Positions 8,365 to 16,948 of a stretch of 64,000 bases of DNA are shown one piece after another (within the stretch, counting starts at the first letter, position 1; every line of letters starts with the position of its first letter). The stretch lies in contig CAKZSI010000022.1 of NCBI GenBank assembly GCA_937918935.1, forward strand, positions 1 through 64,000. Direction: 5' to 3'. A model generated the notes under the pieces. That model made no database searches and was not told the origin of the DNA. It was given only the letters and a program-made list of their open reading frames with translations. The DNA is from an uncultured Chloroflexales bacterium (GTDB lineage: Bacteria > Chloroflexota > Chloroflexia > Chloroflexales > Chloroflexaceae). Position numbers and translations under genes: made by a program.

Positions 8365-8394
8365 CGCCGGGTGCTCGCAGACGAACACCCGGCG
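8365..8394 (+). other. Leader hairpin in the 8201-8523 gap
   Basis: A perfect 9-bp stem (CGCCGGGTG / CACCCGGCG, 12-nt loop) lies 130 nt before the hydrolase start. The same gap holds a smaller GGCGGGGCGAAGCCCGCC palindrome near 8261-8278, probably the end of the kinase transcript. I see no other gene in this 323-nt gap. Confidence 0.4.
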
Positions 8395-8523
8395 CAGAGC
8401 GGCGTTACGCTGGTGAGCGCCTTCGAAACAGAAGCCTTGCGTCCCCGGCAGGAACACATACGTCGCGCGAGAAGTCGGGCCACGTCGCCAATCAGAGCTA
8501 CGGCCCCCTGGAAAGGGTTTGGT

Positions 8524-9396
8524 ATGTCCCTGCCTGCCTCCCGCTTGATTCGTCTTCCCTCTGGCTATCTGGCCTACCGCCGTGCTGGAGAGGGCCCGCC
8601 GGTGGTGCTGATCCACGGCTGGGGCGGCTCATCACGTCACTGGCTCGGGGCCTTTGTGACGTTGAGCGACGAGTACGATGTGATCGCCATCGATCTGCCC
8701 GGTTTTGGCGCCTCTCCGCCGCCAGCCCTGCCGGCACGGCTGGGCACGCTCACCACCGCGACCCTTGAACTGATCGAGGCCCTGGAACTCTCCTATCTCG
8801 CTCTGGGCGGCCATTCGCTTGGCGCGGCAGTGGCGATGCTGGCAGCCGCGGCCCGGCCTGACCTGGTCAATCGGCTGATCCTGACCAGCTTCGGCCTGCC
8901 TCGCAGCCCGGCTGAAGCCGAACTGATGGGTTGCCTGCATGTGCAGTTGATCTTCAGTTCGATGCTGTGGGCGCCCTGGCTGGATCTGTGGAGTATGTGG
9001 CAGACCGCGGTGCGCCCGCTGGCCCAGGCCGTATCGATGCTCCCACCCGTGCCGCAGGTCCTGGCGGGACAGGTCGTCTATGATGTTGCGGGGGTGCCAT
9101 ATCCCGCGCTGGCGGTCGGCGCGGCAGATCTGGTGGCGATGCATGCGCGGGTCGGTCTGGAAGCAGCGACCACTACCGGCGATCCCACCGTGATCGGCGC
9201 ATCGCGCGCGGTCGCCGTACCCACGCTGATCATCGGCGGGCGCGAGGATCGCATCTTCCCGCCCGACTCGGCCCGGGCGCTGGCCAGAGCATTGCAGCGT
9301 TCCGGCCTGGTTCTCTTCGACCGTTGCGGGCACGTGCCCATGGCTGAAGTGCCCGGTCCGTTCTACAGCACACTTGGCGCATTTTTGCGCGCATGA
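8524..9396 (+). CDS. Alpha/beta-fold hydrolase
   Basis: 290-residue serine hydrolase. The oxyanion region is VVLIHGWGGSSRHW, the nucleophile elbow GGHSLGAAV, the acid Asp in IIGGREDRIFPP and the His in DRCGHVPMAEVP, so the triad is complete. A cap region between elbow and Asp contains bulky residues (SMLWAPWLDLWSMW) suggesting a hydrophobic or membrane-near substrate. The open frame extends to 8302 but the canonical fold starts at the ATG at 8524. It is related to esterases, haloperoxidases and the BchO group; sequence alone does not decide between them. About 110 nt upstream of trpG on the same strand. Confidence 0.75.
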   Translation: MSLPASRLIRLPSGYLAYRRAGEGPPVVLIHGWGGSSRHWLGAFVTLSDEYDVIAIDLPGFGASPPPALPARLGTLTTATLELIEALELSYLALGGHSLGAAVAMLAAAARPDLVNRLILTSFGLPRSPAEAELMGCLHVQLIFSSMLWAPWLDLWSMWQTAVRPLAQAVSMLPPVPQVLAGQVVYDVAGVPYPALAVGAADLVAMHARVGLEAATTTGDPTVIGASRAVAVPTLIIGGREDRIFPPDSARALARALQRSGLVLFDRCGHVPMAEVPGPFYSTLGAFLRA

Positions 9397-9511
9397 GCGA
9401 GTATCATGACGGTGGAGCGGGCGCGAGGGGGAGCTGGTTTTCCCTGCCCCATCCACCGTCGAGTGGCGTCTCTGCCCGGGGCTCGGCCGGGCCAGCGCGA
9501 AGGAAGTGCCC

Positions 9512-10081
9512 ATGCGTGTCCTGTTGATTGATAACTACGACTCGTTTACCTACAATCTGTTTCAGTACCTCAGCGAGCTGGGCGCGAGCGTGGAAGTGCG
9601 CCGCAACGATACGATTGGCGTCGCCGAAGCCGCGGCGTTACACCCTGACCGCATCGTAGTCAGCCCCGGGCCATGCACGCCGACTGAAGCCGGTATCAGT
9701 ATCGCCCTCATCCGCGAACTCAGCCCCCGCATTCCCACCCTTGGCGTCTGTCTTGGGCATCAGGCCATTGGCGCGGCCTTCGGGGGCGCCGTGGTTCGGG
9801 CGCCCCGGGTGATGCACGGCAAGCTTTCGGCCATTCACCACAGTGGCGTCGGCGTCTTCGCCGGGTTACCCGATCCCTTCATTGCCACACGCTACCACTC
9901 GCTGATTGTGCGCCGTGACGATCTGCCAGCCGAGCTTGAAGTAACTGCCTGGACCGACGATGGGCTGATTATGGGCCTTCGGCATCGCACCTATCCCATC
10001 CAGGGCGTGCAGTTCCACCCCGAGTCGATCCTTACCGAGAACGGCAAGCAGATGTTGCGCACCTTCCTGGAAACCGCGTAG
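9512..10081 (+). CDS. trpG/pabA: Anthranilate/aminodeoxychorismate synthase component II (glutamine amidotransferase)
   Basis: Class I glutamine amidotransferase that releases ammonia from glutamine for the chorismate-using partner in tryptophan or folate synthesis. Sequence: [11 protein letters not shown] at the N-terminus, SPGPCTP oxyanion region, catalytic Cys80 in [10 protein letters not shown], and His169/Glu171 in VQFHPESI. 189 residues, normal. The ATG at 9512 has AAGGA 8 nt upstream; a GTG at 9506 is less likely. No trpE, pabB or trpD is adjacent, so it may be the amphibolic subunit serving both pathways. A strong terminator follows. Confidence 0.92.
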   Translation: MRVLLIDNYDSFTYNLFQYLSELGASVEVRRNDTIGVAEAAALHPDRIVVSPGPCTPTEAGISIALIRELSPRIPTLGVCLGHQAIGAAFGGAVVRAPRVMHGKLSAIHHSGVGVFAGLPDPFIATRYHSLIVRRDDLPAELEVTAWTDDGLIMGLRHRTYPIQGVQFHPESILTENGKQMLRTFLETA

Positions 10082-10095
10082 TTGTCATGGGATAA

Positions 10096-10134
10096 GGGGA
10101 GGTGGGAGGGCACAGTCCTCCACCTCCCCTTTTT
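10096..10134. terminator. Intrinsic terminator between convergent trpG and chrA
   Basis: GGGGAGGTGGGAGG pairs with CCTCCACCTCCCC across a short loop, followed by TTTTT on the plus strand. It lies 15 nt after the trpG stop and 5 nt after the chrA stop on the other strand. Confidence 0.85.
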
Positions 10135-10138
10135 CATC

Positions 10139-11350
10139 TCAGGACAGTAAAGCCCCGCCCAGGGCCGTCAGCGCCACCACCAGCCACGCTGGCGCCTTCC
10201 AGACCTGGAGCAATCCGAAGGCTGCCAGGGCCAGGGCAACGTCCTGCGGCTGGTGGATCGCGCTGGTGATCACCGGGTCATAGAGTGCGGCGAGCAACAG
10301 GCCCACCACCGCCGCATTGACCCCCTGCAAGGCCGCCTGTACCGCCGGGTTCCGCCGTAACCTGCCCCACAGGGGCAGGGTCGCCCAGAGGAAGAGGAAC
10401 GAGGGGGCGAAGATCGCCACGAGCGCCAGGGCTGCCCCGCCCCAGCCATTCGGGGGTGTGGTGCTGATGGTGCCGAGAAAGGCCGCGAAGGTAAGCAGTG
10501 GCCCGGGCATAGCCTGGGCGGCTCCATAGCCGGCCACAAACTGCTCGATGCTGACCCAGCCCGGCGTGACCACGAAGCGTTCCAGCATCGGCAGCACCAC
10601 GTGGCCCCCGCCGAAAATGAGCGACCCGGCGCGGAAAAAGGCCGCGAACATCGCCACGGCCTGGCTTCCTGTGATGGTGGCCAGCAGGGGCGCGCCCAGC
10701 AGGCAGAGGAGCAACACCGCTACGCTGCCCCAGGCAAGCGCCCGTGGCGCCGCTATACTAACGCCTGGCGCGCCGGCAACAACCGAACCGCCCAGCAGGC
10801 GCCAGCCCGCCAGGCCGCCCGCCAGGATCACCAGCATCTGCCCCGGGCCGGTTGGCCAGAGCAGCAACAGCGCAGCCGACGCCAGGGCTATTGTTGCCCG
10901 CGGGCGATCGGGCGCCAGACGCAGGGCCATGCCCCAGACCGCCTGGGCAACCACGGCTACTGCGACCACTTTCAACCCGTGGAGCCAGCCGGCGCTTACG
11001 TAAGCGCCAAAGGCGTTCAGCCCCAGGCCGAAGATGGTCATGGCCAGCGCCGAGGGCAAGGTAAAACCCAGCCAGGCCATTACCCCGCCGGCCAGTCCGG
11101 CGCGCGCGGCGCCTAACGCGATGGCCACCTGGCTGCTCGCCGGCCCCGGCAGAAACTGGCACAGCGCCACCAGGTCAGCGTAGGTGGCCTCATCCACCCA
11201 GTCGCGTCGCGCGACAATCTCCTCGTGGAAGTAGCCCAGGTGGGCCACCGGCCCGCCAAACGATGTCAGGCCCAGGCGGAGAAAGACGGCCAGTACCTCG
11301 GCCAGGGCGCCGGAGGGTCTGCTAGCTGGGGCGACGCCAGGTTCGGCCAT
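10139..11350 (-). CDS. chrA: Chromate efflux transporter (CHR family)
   Basis: 403-residue inner-membrane protein with two homologous CHR domains. The N-terminal half has FLRLGLTSFGGPVAHLGYFHEEIV and CQFLPGPASSQVAIALG; the second half repeats this as FFRAGSLIFGGGHVVLPMLERFVV and AMPGPLLTFAAFLG. About ten to twelve hydrophobic segments are visible. Expected to export chromate by ion exchange. Start ATG at 11350 (GAGG 7 nt upstream) rather than the GTG at 11356. It begins 9 nt after the glycosylase stop, so it is probably the last gene of a glgP-glycosylase-chrA transcript, a combination with no obvious common function. Confidence 0.88.
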   Translation of the reverse strand: MAEPGVAPASRPSGALAEVLAVFLRLGLTSFGGPVAHLGYFHEEIVARRDWVDEATYADLVALCQFLPGPASSQVAIALGAARAGLAGGVMAWLGFTLPSALAMTIFGLGLNAFGAYVSAGWLHGLKVVAVAVVAQAVWGMALRLAPDRPRATIALASAALLLLWPTGPGQMLVILAGGLAGWRLLGGSVVAGAPGVSIAAPRALAWGSVAVLLLCLLGAPLLATITGSQAVAMFAAFFRAGSLIFGGGHVVLPMLERFVVTPGWVSIEQFVAGYGAAQAMPGPLLTFAAFLGTISTTPPNGWGGAALALVAIFAPSFLFLWATLPLWGRLRRNPAVQAALQGVNAAVVGLLLAALYDPVITSAIHQPQDVALALAAFGLLQVWKAPAWLVVALTALGGALLS

Positions 11351-11359
11351 AGGCACACC

Positions 11360-12229
11360 TCACTGCGACTGGCGATACCATGCACACACCAGACGTAGCG
11401 GACAGCCGTCCTGGCGACCGAGGTAGCTCTCGCGGCCCTCCTGGCGGCTGTAGACGCGGCGCGCGGGCGGCCCGTCGCAACGGGGGCGCGTCAGGCAGTA
11501 GCGCACGCAAACCTCGTTGATCTGCGCGTGGTACTCGGCGTACAGCCCTGCGGCGTTGTATGCGCTGAACTGCCCATCGTGGCGCAGTTCTGTTTCAATC
11601 GTTCGCTGCAGGCTCTCGTAGGGCCGATGCCAGGGGGGGGCCGCCGGGCCGCCGTCCGTACCGGCATCGAGCGCCGGCACAACCCGTTCAAACAGCCGTC
11701 GCGTATAGGCGTCAACAACAAACACCGGGTGGCCGCCGGCGTACAGCAGGATCACATCGCAGGTTTCCGGGCCAATGCGGGGCAAATGCAGCAGTTCGGC
11801 GCGAACCTGGGCCGTGGGGCGGGCCAGCATGCGCGCGGTATCGCCGCCGTAGCCGGCGACGATGTGCCGGGCGATGCTAATCAAGCCCGTCGCCTTCTGG
11901 CCATAAAACGCCGCGGGACGGATCAACTCCGCCAGGGTCCTGGTCGTGGCGCTGGCGATGGCCCGCGGGCTGAGCAAGCCCGCCGCGAGCAGACGCAGAA
12001 TCGCCTCCTCGACCGTCTCCCAGCGCGTCTGCTGCACCAGCACCGCGCCGACCAGCATCTCGAAGGGGGCGTCGGTTCCAAAAATCGGCCACCAGGGGCG
12101 CGGGGTCCCCGGGCCGGTAAGGGGGCCAAAGTGCGCCCGAAGCCGGACGAAGATCCCCGCGAGCGACGCGGGGCTGTCCGGCGTGGGCGCCTCCTCCTCC
12201 AGACGCCGCGTATTCAGGCGCCGGGCCAT
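11360..12229 (-). CDS. HhH-GPD DNA glycosylase (endonuclease III-related, COG2231 type)
   Basis: 289-residue base excision repair enzyme. The helix-hairpin-helix-GPD core reads LLHLPRIGPETCDVILLYAGGHPVFVVDAYTRR; the catalytic Asp is in VVDAYTRR. The Lys used by endonuclease III as a lyase nucleophile is replaced (GPETC in place of GRKTA), so a monofunctional glycosylase related to the MagIII/COG2231 group is expected. The Cys-rich stretch CVRYCLTRPRC and a later Cys could hold an Fe-S cluster. It starts 3 nt after the glgP stop with no clear Shine-Dalgarno, suggesting coupling. Full length may include a nonconserved C-terminal tail of about 40 residues. Confidence 0.75.
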   Translation of the reverse strand: MARRLNTRRLEEEAPTPDSPASLAGIFVRLRAHFGPLTGPGTPRPWWPIFGTDAPFEMLVGAVLVQQTRWETVEEAILRLLAAGLLSPRAIASATTRTLAELIRPAAFYGQKATGLISIARHIVAGYGGDTARMLARPTAQVRAELLHLPRIGPETCDVILLYAGGHPVFVVDAYTRRLFERVVPALDAGTDGGPAAPPWHRPYESLQRTIETELRHDGQFSAYNAAGLYAEYHAQINEVCVRYCLTRPRCDGPPARRVYSRQEGRESYLGRQDGCPLRLVCAWYRQSQ

Positions 12230-12232
12230 AGA

Positions 12233-14380
12233 TTATTTTACAGGCACGCCGTACCCGGCGGCTGGAAGGTAGAACTGCTCGACGTACTCAGTCAACATGC
12301 GCCGCAGGCTAAAGGTCGGCGCGACCGTGGCGATGGCCTCCTTGCAGATCTGCACCCAGGCCGTCGGCACGCCATTGGCATCGCGCCCCTCGTAGTAGCG
12401 CGGCGCAATCTCGTGCTCGAGCAGATTATAGAGCGACTGGGCGTCGTTCCAATCCTGCTCGTCCTGGCTCATGAACTCGCGTTCCTCGCCCACGGCCCAG
12501 CCATTCTTGCCATTGTAGGCTTCGGGCCACCAGCCATCGAGCACCGAGCAGTTCGGCACGCCGTTGAGGCTGGCCTTCATGCCGCTCGTGCCGCTGGCCT
12601 CGTAGGGGCGGCGCGGGGTATTCAGCCACACGTCGACCCCCTGGGTCAGGGCGCGGCCCACGGCCATATCGTACTCCTCGAGGAAAACGATGCGCCCCGC
12701 CAGCCCCGGCTGCATGGCCAGTTGATACACCTGCTGAATGAAGTGCTTGCCCGGATCGTCCCTGGGATGAGCTTTACCGGCAAAGACGATCTGGATCGGC
12801 TTATCGGGCCGATTGAGGATATACTTGATGCGCTCCAGATCCTTGAACAGCAGCGTGGCGCGCTTGTAGGTTGCGAAGCGCCGCGCAAAGCCCAGGGTCA
12901 GCACTCGTTCTTCGAGCACCGGCCAGATCGGCGCGCTTTGACCGACGAAGCGGTAATGCGCCTGCAGCCGCTGCCGGGCGAAGGCGATCATCTGGCGCTT
13001 CAACGTCTGGCGGACGTTCCATAGCACATCATCGGGGATCTGGTAAACCTTGCGCCAGACCTTCGGGTCATCGAGGTGCTCTTCCCAGTTCTTCCCCAGG
13101 TAGGCGTCGTACAGGGAGCGTAGCTCTGGCGCCAGCCAGGTGGCGGTATGCACCCCATTGGTGATCGCGCTGATCGGCACCTCGTCCTGGCTCTTGCCCG
13201 GGTAGAGCCACTGCCACATCCCTCGCGCCACGTGCCCGTGCAGCTTGCTCACCCCGTTGTGGTACTCCGAGAAGCGCAGGGCCAGCGCCGTCATCGCGAA
13301 GGTCGGCCCCCACTGCTGCTCCTGGAGCGCCAGGGCCATGAACTCGTCGCGGGTCAGGTTCAACTGCGGCCAGTAGCGCCAGAAGAACTTCTCCATCATC
13401 GGCAGCGGGAAGGCATCGTTGCCGGCGGGTACCGGCGTATGGGTAGTGAAAACGCTGTGGGCCTTCACCTGCTGCATGGCCTCTTCAAAGGGCATGCCCT
13501 GGTTGACCAGTTCGCGGCAGAGTTCGAGCACCAGGAAGGCCGAGTGGCCCTCGTTCATGTGCCAGACGGTGGGCTTGTAGCCAAGGCGCCGCAGCGCCCG
13601 CACGCCGCCCACGCCCAGCACCAGTTCCTGCGAGATGCGCATCTCCTGGTCGCCACCGTAGAGCCGCGCTGAGAGCTCCCGATCCTGCGGACTGTTGGGG
13701 TGAATATCGGTGTCCATCAGGTACAGGTTGACGCGGCCCACCTGGAACTTGTACACCTTGGCGTAGATGGTACGTCCAGGCAACTCGACTTCGACCACCA
13801 CCTCGCGCCCGTCGGGGTCGAGCGCAGGGATCGCGGGAACATCGGCGAAGTTCAACTTGTTGTACTCGGCCTGCTGCCAGCCGCTCGGATCCAGCCGCTG
13901 GCGGAAGTAGCCCTGCGGATAGATGAAGCCGACGGCCACAAATGGCAGCCCCATATCCGAGGCTTCCTTCACATGGTCGCCGGAGAGAATGCCCAGACCG
14001 CCAGAGTAGATCGGCAGGGACTCGTGGAGCCCGAACTCAGCCGAGAAGTAGGCGATCTTCACATCGGCGGCATCGCCGTGCCGCTGGGTGTACCAGGTCT
14101 TCTTTGCGCCCATGTAGGCGTCAAGGCTCTTCATCACCGCATCGTAGCGCTGCAGGTAGGTTAGGTTGGCTGCGGCCTCTTCGAGCTTGCGCTGGCGAAC
14201 GTCGCGCAGGAAATCTACCGGATTGTGGTAATCCAGTTCCCACAGATCGGGGTCAATCTGCCGGTAGAGATCCTGGGCCTCGGGATGCCATGTCCACCAG
14301 AGATTGTAGGCCAGTTCGCGGAGGCGGGCGATCCGCTCAGGGATCGGGGTGAAGAGAATGTCCTGTTCCAGCCGGGCCAT
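12233..14380 (-). CDS. glgP: Alpha-glucan phosphorylase (short GT35 type)
   Basis: 715-residue cytosolic phosphorylase releasing glucose 1-phosphate from alpha-glucan. It belongs to the shorter TIGR02094-like branch: N-terminal LAYNLWWTWHPEAQDLYR, central HMNEGHSAFLVLELCRE and TTHTPVPAGND, and C-terminal WLNTPRRPYEASGTSGMKASLNGV, which carries the conserved glycine-rich loop near the pyridoxal phosphate site. AAGGAG precedes the ATG at 14380. First gene of a minus-strand group with the glycosylase and chrA. Indicates glycogen-type storage alongside PHA. Confidence 0.92.
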   Translation of the reverse strand: MARLEQDILFTPIPERIARLRELAYNLWWTWHPEAQDLYRQIDPDLWELDYHNPVDFLRDVRQRKLEEAAANLTYLQRYDAVMKSLDAYMGAKKTWYTQRHGDAADVKIAYFSAEFGLHESLPIYSGGLGILSGDHVKEASDMGLPFVAVGFIYPQGYFRQRLDPSGWQQAEYNKLNFADVPAIPALDPDGREVVVEVELPGRTIYAKVYKFQVGRVNLYLMDTDIHPNSPQDRELSARLYGGDQEMRISQELVLGVGGVRALRRLGYKPTVWHMNEGHSAFLVLELCRELVNQGMPFEEAMQQVKAHSVFTTHTPVPAGNDAFPLPMMEKFFWRYWPQLNLTRDEFMALALQEQQWGPTFAMTALALRFSEYHNGVSKLHGHVARGMWQWLYPGKSQDEVPISAITNGVHTATWLAPELRSLYDAYLGKNWEEHLDDPKVWRKVYQIPDDVLWNVRQTLKRQMIAFARQRLQAHYRFVGQSAPIWPVLEERVLTLGFARRFATYKRATLLFKDLERIKYILNRPDKPIQIVFAGKAHPRDDPGKHFIQQVYQLAMQPGLAGRIVFLEEYDMAVGRALTQGVDVWLNTPRRPYEASGTSGMKASLNGVPNCSVLDGWWPEAYNGKNGWAVGEEREFMSQDEQDWNDAQSLYNLLEHEIAPRYYEGRDANGVPTAWVQICKEAIATVAPTFSLRRMLTEYVEQFYLPAAGYGVPVK

Positions 14381-14554
14381 GTGCGCTCCTTATGTGCTGC
14401 GCGTTACCAATCCGTGGCGCGAGAGGGTCTATGGTGCTTCGTGGTTGCGACAGTTGGCATTGTAGCCGTTTCAGCTAAAACTGTCCAGACTCGTTGGGAG
14501 GGCGTCAGGCCCGGGGAGGTTCGGGGGGCCTGGCTCCTGCAACCCCTGCCGACC

Positions 14555-14573
14555 GGGAGGGTGCAGCCCTCCC
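14555..14573. repeat. B-type GC-rich palindrome
   Basis: GGGAGGGTGCAGCCCTCCC lies just past the stop of the glycosyltransferase (minus strand), in the gap before glgP. It belongs to the GGGAGGGCnnnGCCCTCCC family seen throughout the window. Confidence 0.65.
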
Positions 14574-14583
14574 AGGAGCATCG

Positions 14584-15720
14584 TCACCCGTGCCGCGCGG
14601 CGGCCTCGTAGGCGGCCAGGGTGCGCTCGGCAGTGACGCGCCAGCTAAAGGCCCGCACCTGTCGCAGCCCGCGTTCGCGCAACTCCTGGCGCAGATCAGC
14701 ATCGTCGAGGAGACGACTGATCGCTTCGGCAAGGGCCGCAGGGTCGTATGGCGAAACGGTCAACCCGGCATCACCGACCACTTCGGGCAGGCTTGAGGTG
14801 TTCGAGGCAACCACGGGCGTGCCGCAGGCCATGGCCTCCAGGGGCGGCATGCCGAAGCCCTCGTAGATCGAGGGAAAGACGAACACGGTTGCCGCCGCGT
14901 ACCAGAGGGGCAGTTCCGCTTCGTCGAGATAGCCGACGAAGCGCACTCGTTCCCGTAGTCCCAGCGCCTCCAGACGCTGAAAGACGGCATCGTAGAGCCA
15001 GCCCTTGCCCCCGCCCACCAGCAGCGGCGCCGCCTGCCGTTGCGCGACCTCAGCGTAGGCTTCCAGCAAGGTGGTGAGATTCTTACGGGGCTCAAGGGTG
15101 CCCACGTAGAGCACAAAGTGTTCAGGTAATCCCTTGCGCGCGCGAAAGGTCTCCAGCACCGCGGGGTCAGGTGGACGAAAATGCTCGCGCACGGCGTTCG
15201 GGGTCACTACGACCCGTTCAGGAGCAACGCCAAGCAGCCCGATCACCTCGCGGCGCGTATGCTCGGAGACGACCAGGATGCGCGCGGCGCGCCGCACGCT
15301 CAGGCGCGTGGCCACGTCAAGGTAGATCCGATTGTAGGCCCGAAAGGTCTGCGGAAAGCGAATAAAGGCCAGGTCGTGCACGGTGACCACGCTTGGCACG
15401 GGGCAGGATACGGGTACCACGCTATGCACGCCGTGGAAGAGGTCGGCGCCGCTACGCCGCAGCAGCAGGGGGGCGAGCAACTGCTCCCAGGGGATGCGCA
15501 CCCGCGGGTTAATTGTCGGGAAATGGCTGGGAATGACCCGGAAGTTGTCGGGCAGGCCCAGGGTGCGCTGGTCGAGCCCGCGGGTGGTGTAAACGCTATA
15601 GCGGTTGGAGCGGTCGATCTGCCCGAGCTGGATCAGCACCTGCTCGACGTAGTGCGAAATCCCCGCGCGCCGAAACGAGCGCGTATGCGCCAGGAGATGG
15701 GCGTTGATCGCGATGTGCAT
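14584..15720 (-). CDS. Glycosyltransferase family 4 (GT-B fold)
   Basis: 378-residue retaining glycosyltransferase. The N-terminal half opens MHIAINAHLLAHTRSFRRAGISHYVEQVL; the C-terminal nucleotide-binding half has FVLYVGTLEPRKNLTTLLEAY and the E-x7-E motif EGFGMPPLEAMACGTPVVASN. Likely adds a sugar to a cell-surface or exopolysaccharide precursor; donor and acceptor are unknown. Start ATG at 15720, with GGAG 8 nt upstream. It begins 39 nt after lepB on the same strand and is probably co-transcribed with it. Confidence 0.85.
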   Translation of the reverse strand: MHIAINAHLLAHTRSFRRAGISHYVEQVLIQLGQIDRSNRYSVYTTRGLDQRTLGLPDNFRVIPSHFPTINPRVRIPWEQLLAPLLLRRSGADLFHGVHSVVPVSCPVPSVVTVHDLAFIRFPQTFRAYNRIYLDVATRLSVRRAARILVVSEHTRREVIGLLGVAPERVVVTPNAVREHFRPPDPAVLETFRARKGLPEHFVLYVGTLEPRKNLTTLLEAYAEVAQRQAAPLLVGGGKGWLYDAVFQRLEALGLRERVRFVGYLDEAELPLWYAAATVFVFPSIYEGFGMPPLEAMACGTPVVASNTSSLPEVVGDAGLTVSPYDPAALAEAISRLLDDADLRQELRERGLRQVRAFSWRVTAERTLAAYEAAARHG

Positions 15721-15759
15721 GCAGCGATCTCCAGGTGGTCGCGCTGCGGCCAACCGCCG

Positions 15760-16530
15760 CTAGGGGCTGCCAGCGACCACCGACGCCTCAGCGTAATCAT
15801 GGTGTGGGACCAGGCCCCATTCCGTCAGGGGAAAGTAGATCAGCCAGGCCTTGCCGATCACGCGATCCAGTGGCAATGGCCCCCATTCACGTGAATCACT
15901 GGAATTGGCCCGGTTGTCGCCCATCACGAACACGTGGCCAGGAGGCACTTCGATCGGTCCGTCCTGGCAGGCGTAGCCGGTAACACAGAAGGTTTTGATG
16001 TCACCCAGGTACGGTTGATCAAGCGCGGCGCCGTTCACAAACACCTGCCCGTCGCGGATCTCGATCGTGTCCCCTGGCAAGCCAATGACACGTTTGATAT
16101 AATCCTTCGACACATCGCGCGGATACTCAAACACAACGATGTCACCGCGCCGGGGTTGGTGGAAGGGATAGATGACCCGCTGTTCGAGCGGCTCCTGGCC
16201 GGGCAAAAGCCGCAGGGGTGCATTCAAATCGAAGTGGAAGTAGACCAGTTTGTTGACCAGAATGTATTGCCCCGATTGCAGCGTCGGCTCCATACTGGAG
16301 CCCTCGATTTTGAAATTCTGGACGATGCCGCGAACGATGAAAAAGACCAGTAAAATAAATAGTGCCGTCTCAACCAGTTCACGTACCACACTGCGCACCC
16401 GCACCGGTCCTTCCAGGGTTGTTGTCCGGTCGAGGGTGAGAGGTCCCATTCTATCGTGGACAGGTGTATCGAACACGGGCGGTTGGGCCGGTTCCATACC
16501 TGGCCCGCGCCGCTGGGGGAACTGATCCAT
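15760..16530 (-). CDS. lepB: Signal peptidase I
   Basis: 256-residue membrane serine protease that removes signal peptides. One N-terminal transmembrane helix (ELVETALFILLVFFIVRGIV, residues about 51-70) anchors a periplasmic-side catalytic domain. Catalytic Ser79 lies in GSSMEPTL and Lys146 in KDYIKRVIGLPGD; box E reads FVMGDNRANSSDSREWG. A Cys pair in FCVTGYAC within the inserted loop may form a disulfide. The N-terminal 40 residues are variable and cytoplasmic. Divergent from the radical-SAM-like gene across a 418-nt gap. Confidence 0.93.
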   Translation of the reverse strand: MDQFPQRRGPGMEPAQPPVFDTPVHDRMGPLTLDRTTTLEGPVRVRSVVRELVETALFILLVFFIVRGIVQNFKIEGSSMEPTLQSGQYILVNKLVYFHFDLNAPLRLLPGQEPLEQRVIYPFHQPRRGDIVVFEYPRDVSKDYIKRVIGLPGDTIEIRDGQVFVNGAALDQPYLGDIKTFCVTGYACQDGPIEVPPGHVFVMGDNRANSSDSREWGPLPLDRVIGKAWLIYFPLTEWGLVPHHDYAEASVVAGSP

Positions 16531-16640
16531 GGTGTTCCTGTATCTGTACTGGAACCGCTATGCTACACTATGTACGCCTGCATAGAAGGGTTCGCTACGT
16601 GATCGGTGCAACGTCCTCGCGGCAAGCCCCGGACCACGGT

Positions 16641-16685
16641 TTTTTCGGTGGTGCTGGCCGCTACGCCGCCAGCACCACCGAAAAA
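16641..16685. repeat. 18-bp perfect palindrome in a divergent intergenic region
   Basis: Positions 16641-16658 (starting TTTTTCGGTGGTG) are exactly inverted at 16668-16685, with a 9-nt loop. The arms end in T5 and A5, so either strand would look like a factor-independent terminator. It lies about 110 nt upstream of lepB and about 265 nt upstream of the plus-strand gene, where terminators are not expected. Confidence 0.7.
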
Positions 16686-16779
16686 GCAACCTCTGTGGCG
16701 GCAATACGCATGCTACCGCGGGAGGCGGTCTTTGTATGAGCCCTGAATTTTTGTAAAGGCGCCAGCTTCCCGGACCACC

Positions 16780-16792
16780 GGTGCATTATACT
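16780..16792 (+). promoter_or_regulatory. Candidate -10 region with a 13-mer shared with another gene
   Basis: GGTGCATTATACT contains the -10-like TATACT at 16787-16792. The same 13 bases occur on the minus strand at 26459-26447, upstream of the tail-tube gene. No good -35 is visible at 17 nt spacing in either case. Confidence 0.4.
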
Positions 16793-16847
16793 CGAACGGT
16801 GTTCAGAATGCCAGATAGCGGGCGAGGGTGGGCCTTTTCAGACTTAC

Positions 16848-16894
16848 CGCAGAGCGCGCGGAGCATGGGTGTGTTGAAACGCTCTGCGCCTTTT
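16848..16894 (+). terminator. Attenuator-like hairpin in the leader of the radical-SAM-like gene
   Basis: CGCAGAGCG (16848-16856) pairs with CGCTCTGCG (16880-16888) over a 23-nt loop and is followed by CCTTTT, 55 nt before the start codon. It could act as a weak terminator or attenuator of the downstream gene. Confidence 0.4.
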
Positions 16895-16948
16895 GACGTC
16901 GTCTGTGGTAAGAACGTGTAAACCACTACCGCGAGAGCAGGAGCTTAC

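Noticed and set aside
8302-8523. 74-codon N-terminal extension of the alpha/beta hydrolase
   Set aside because: The extension has no homology to hydrolases, contains a hairpin region, and an ATG at 8524 starts the canonical fold.
11528-13024. 498-codon plus-strand ORF opposite the glycosylase and glgP
   Set aside because: Spans the boundary of two real genes on the opposite strand; composition is that of an antisense shadow.
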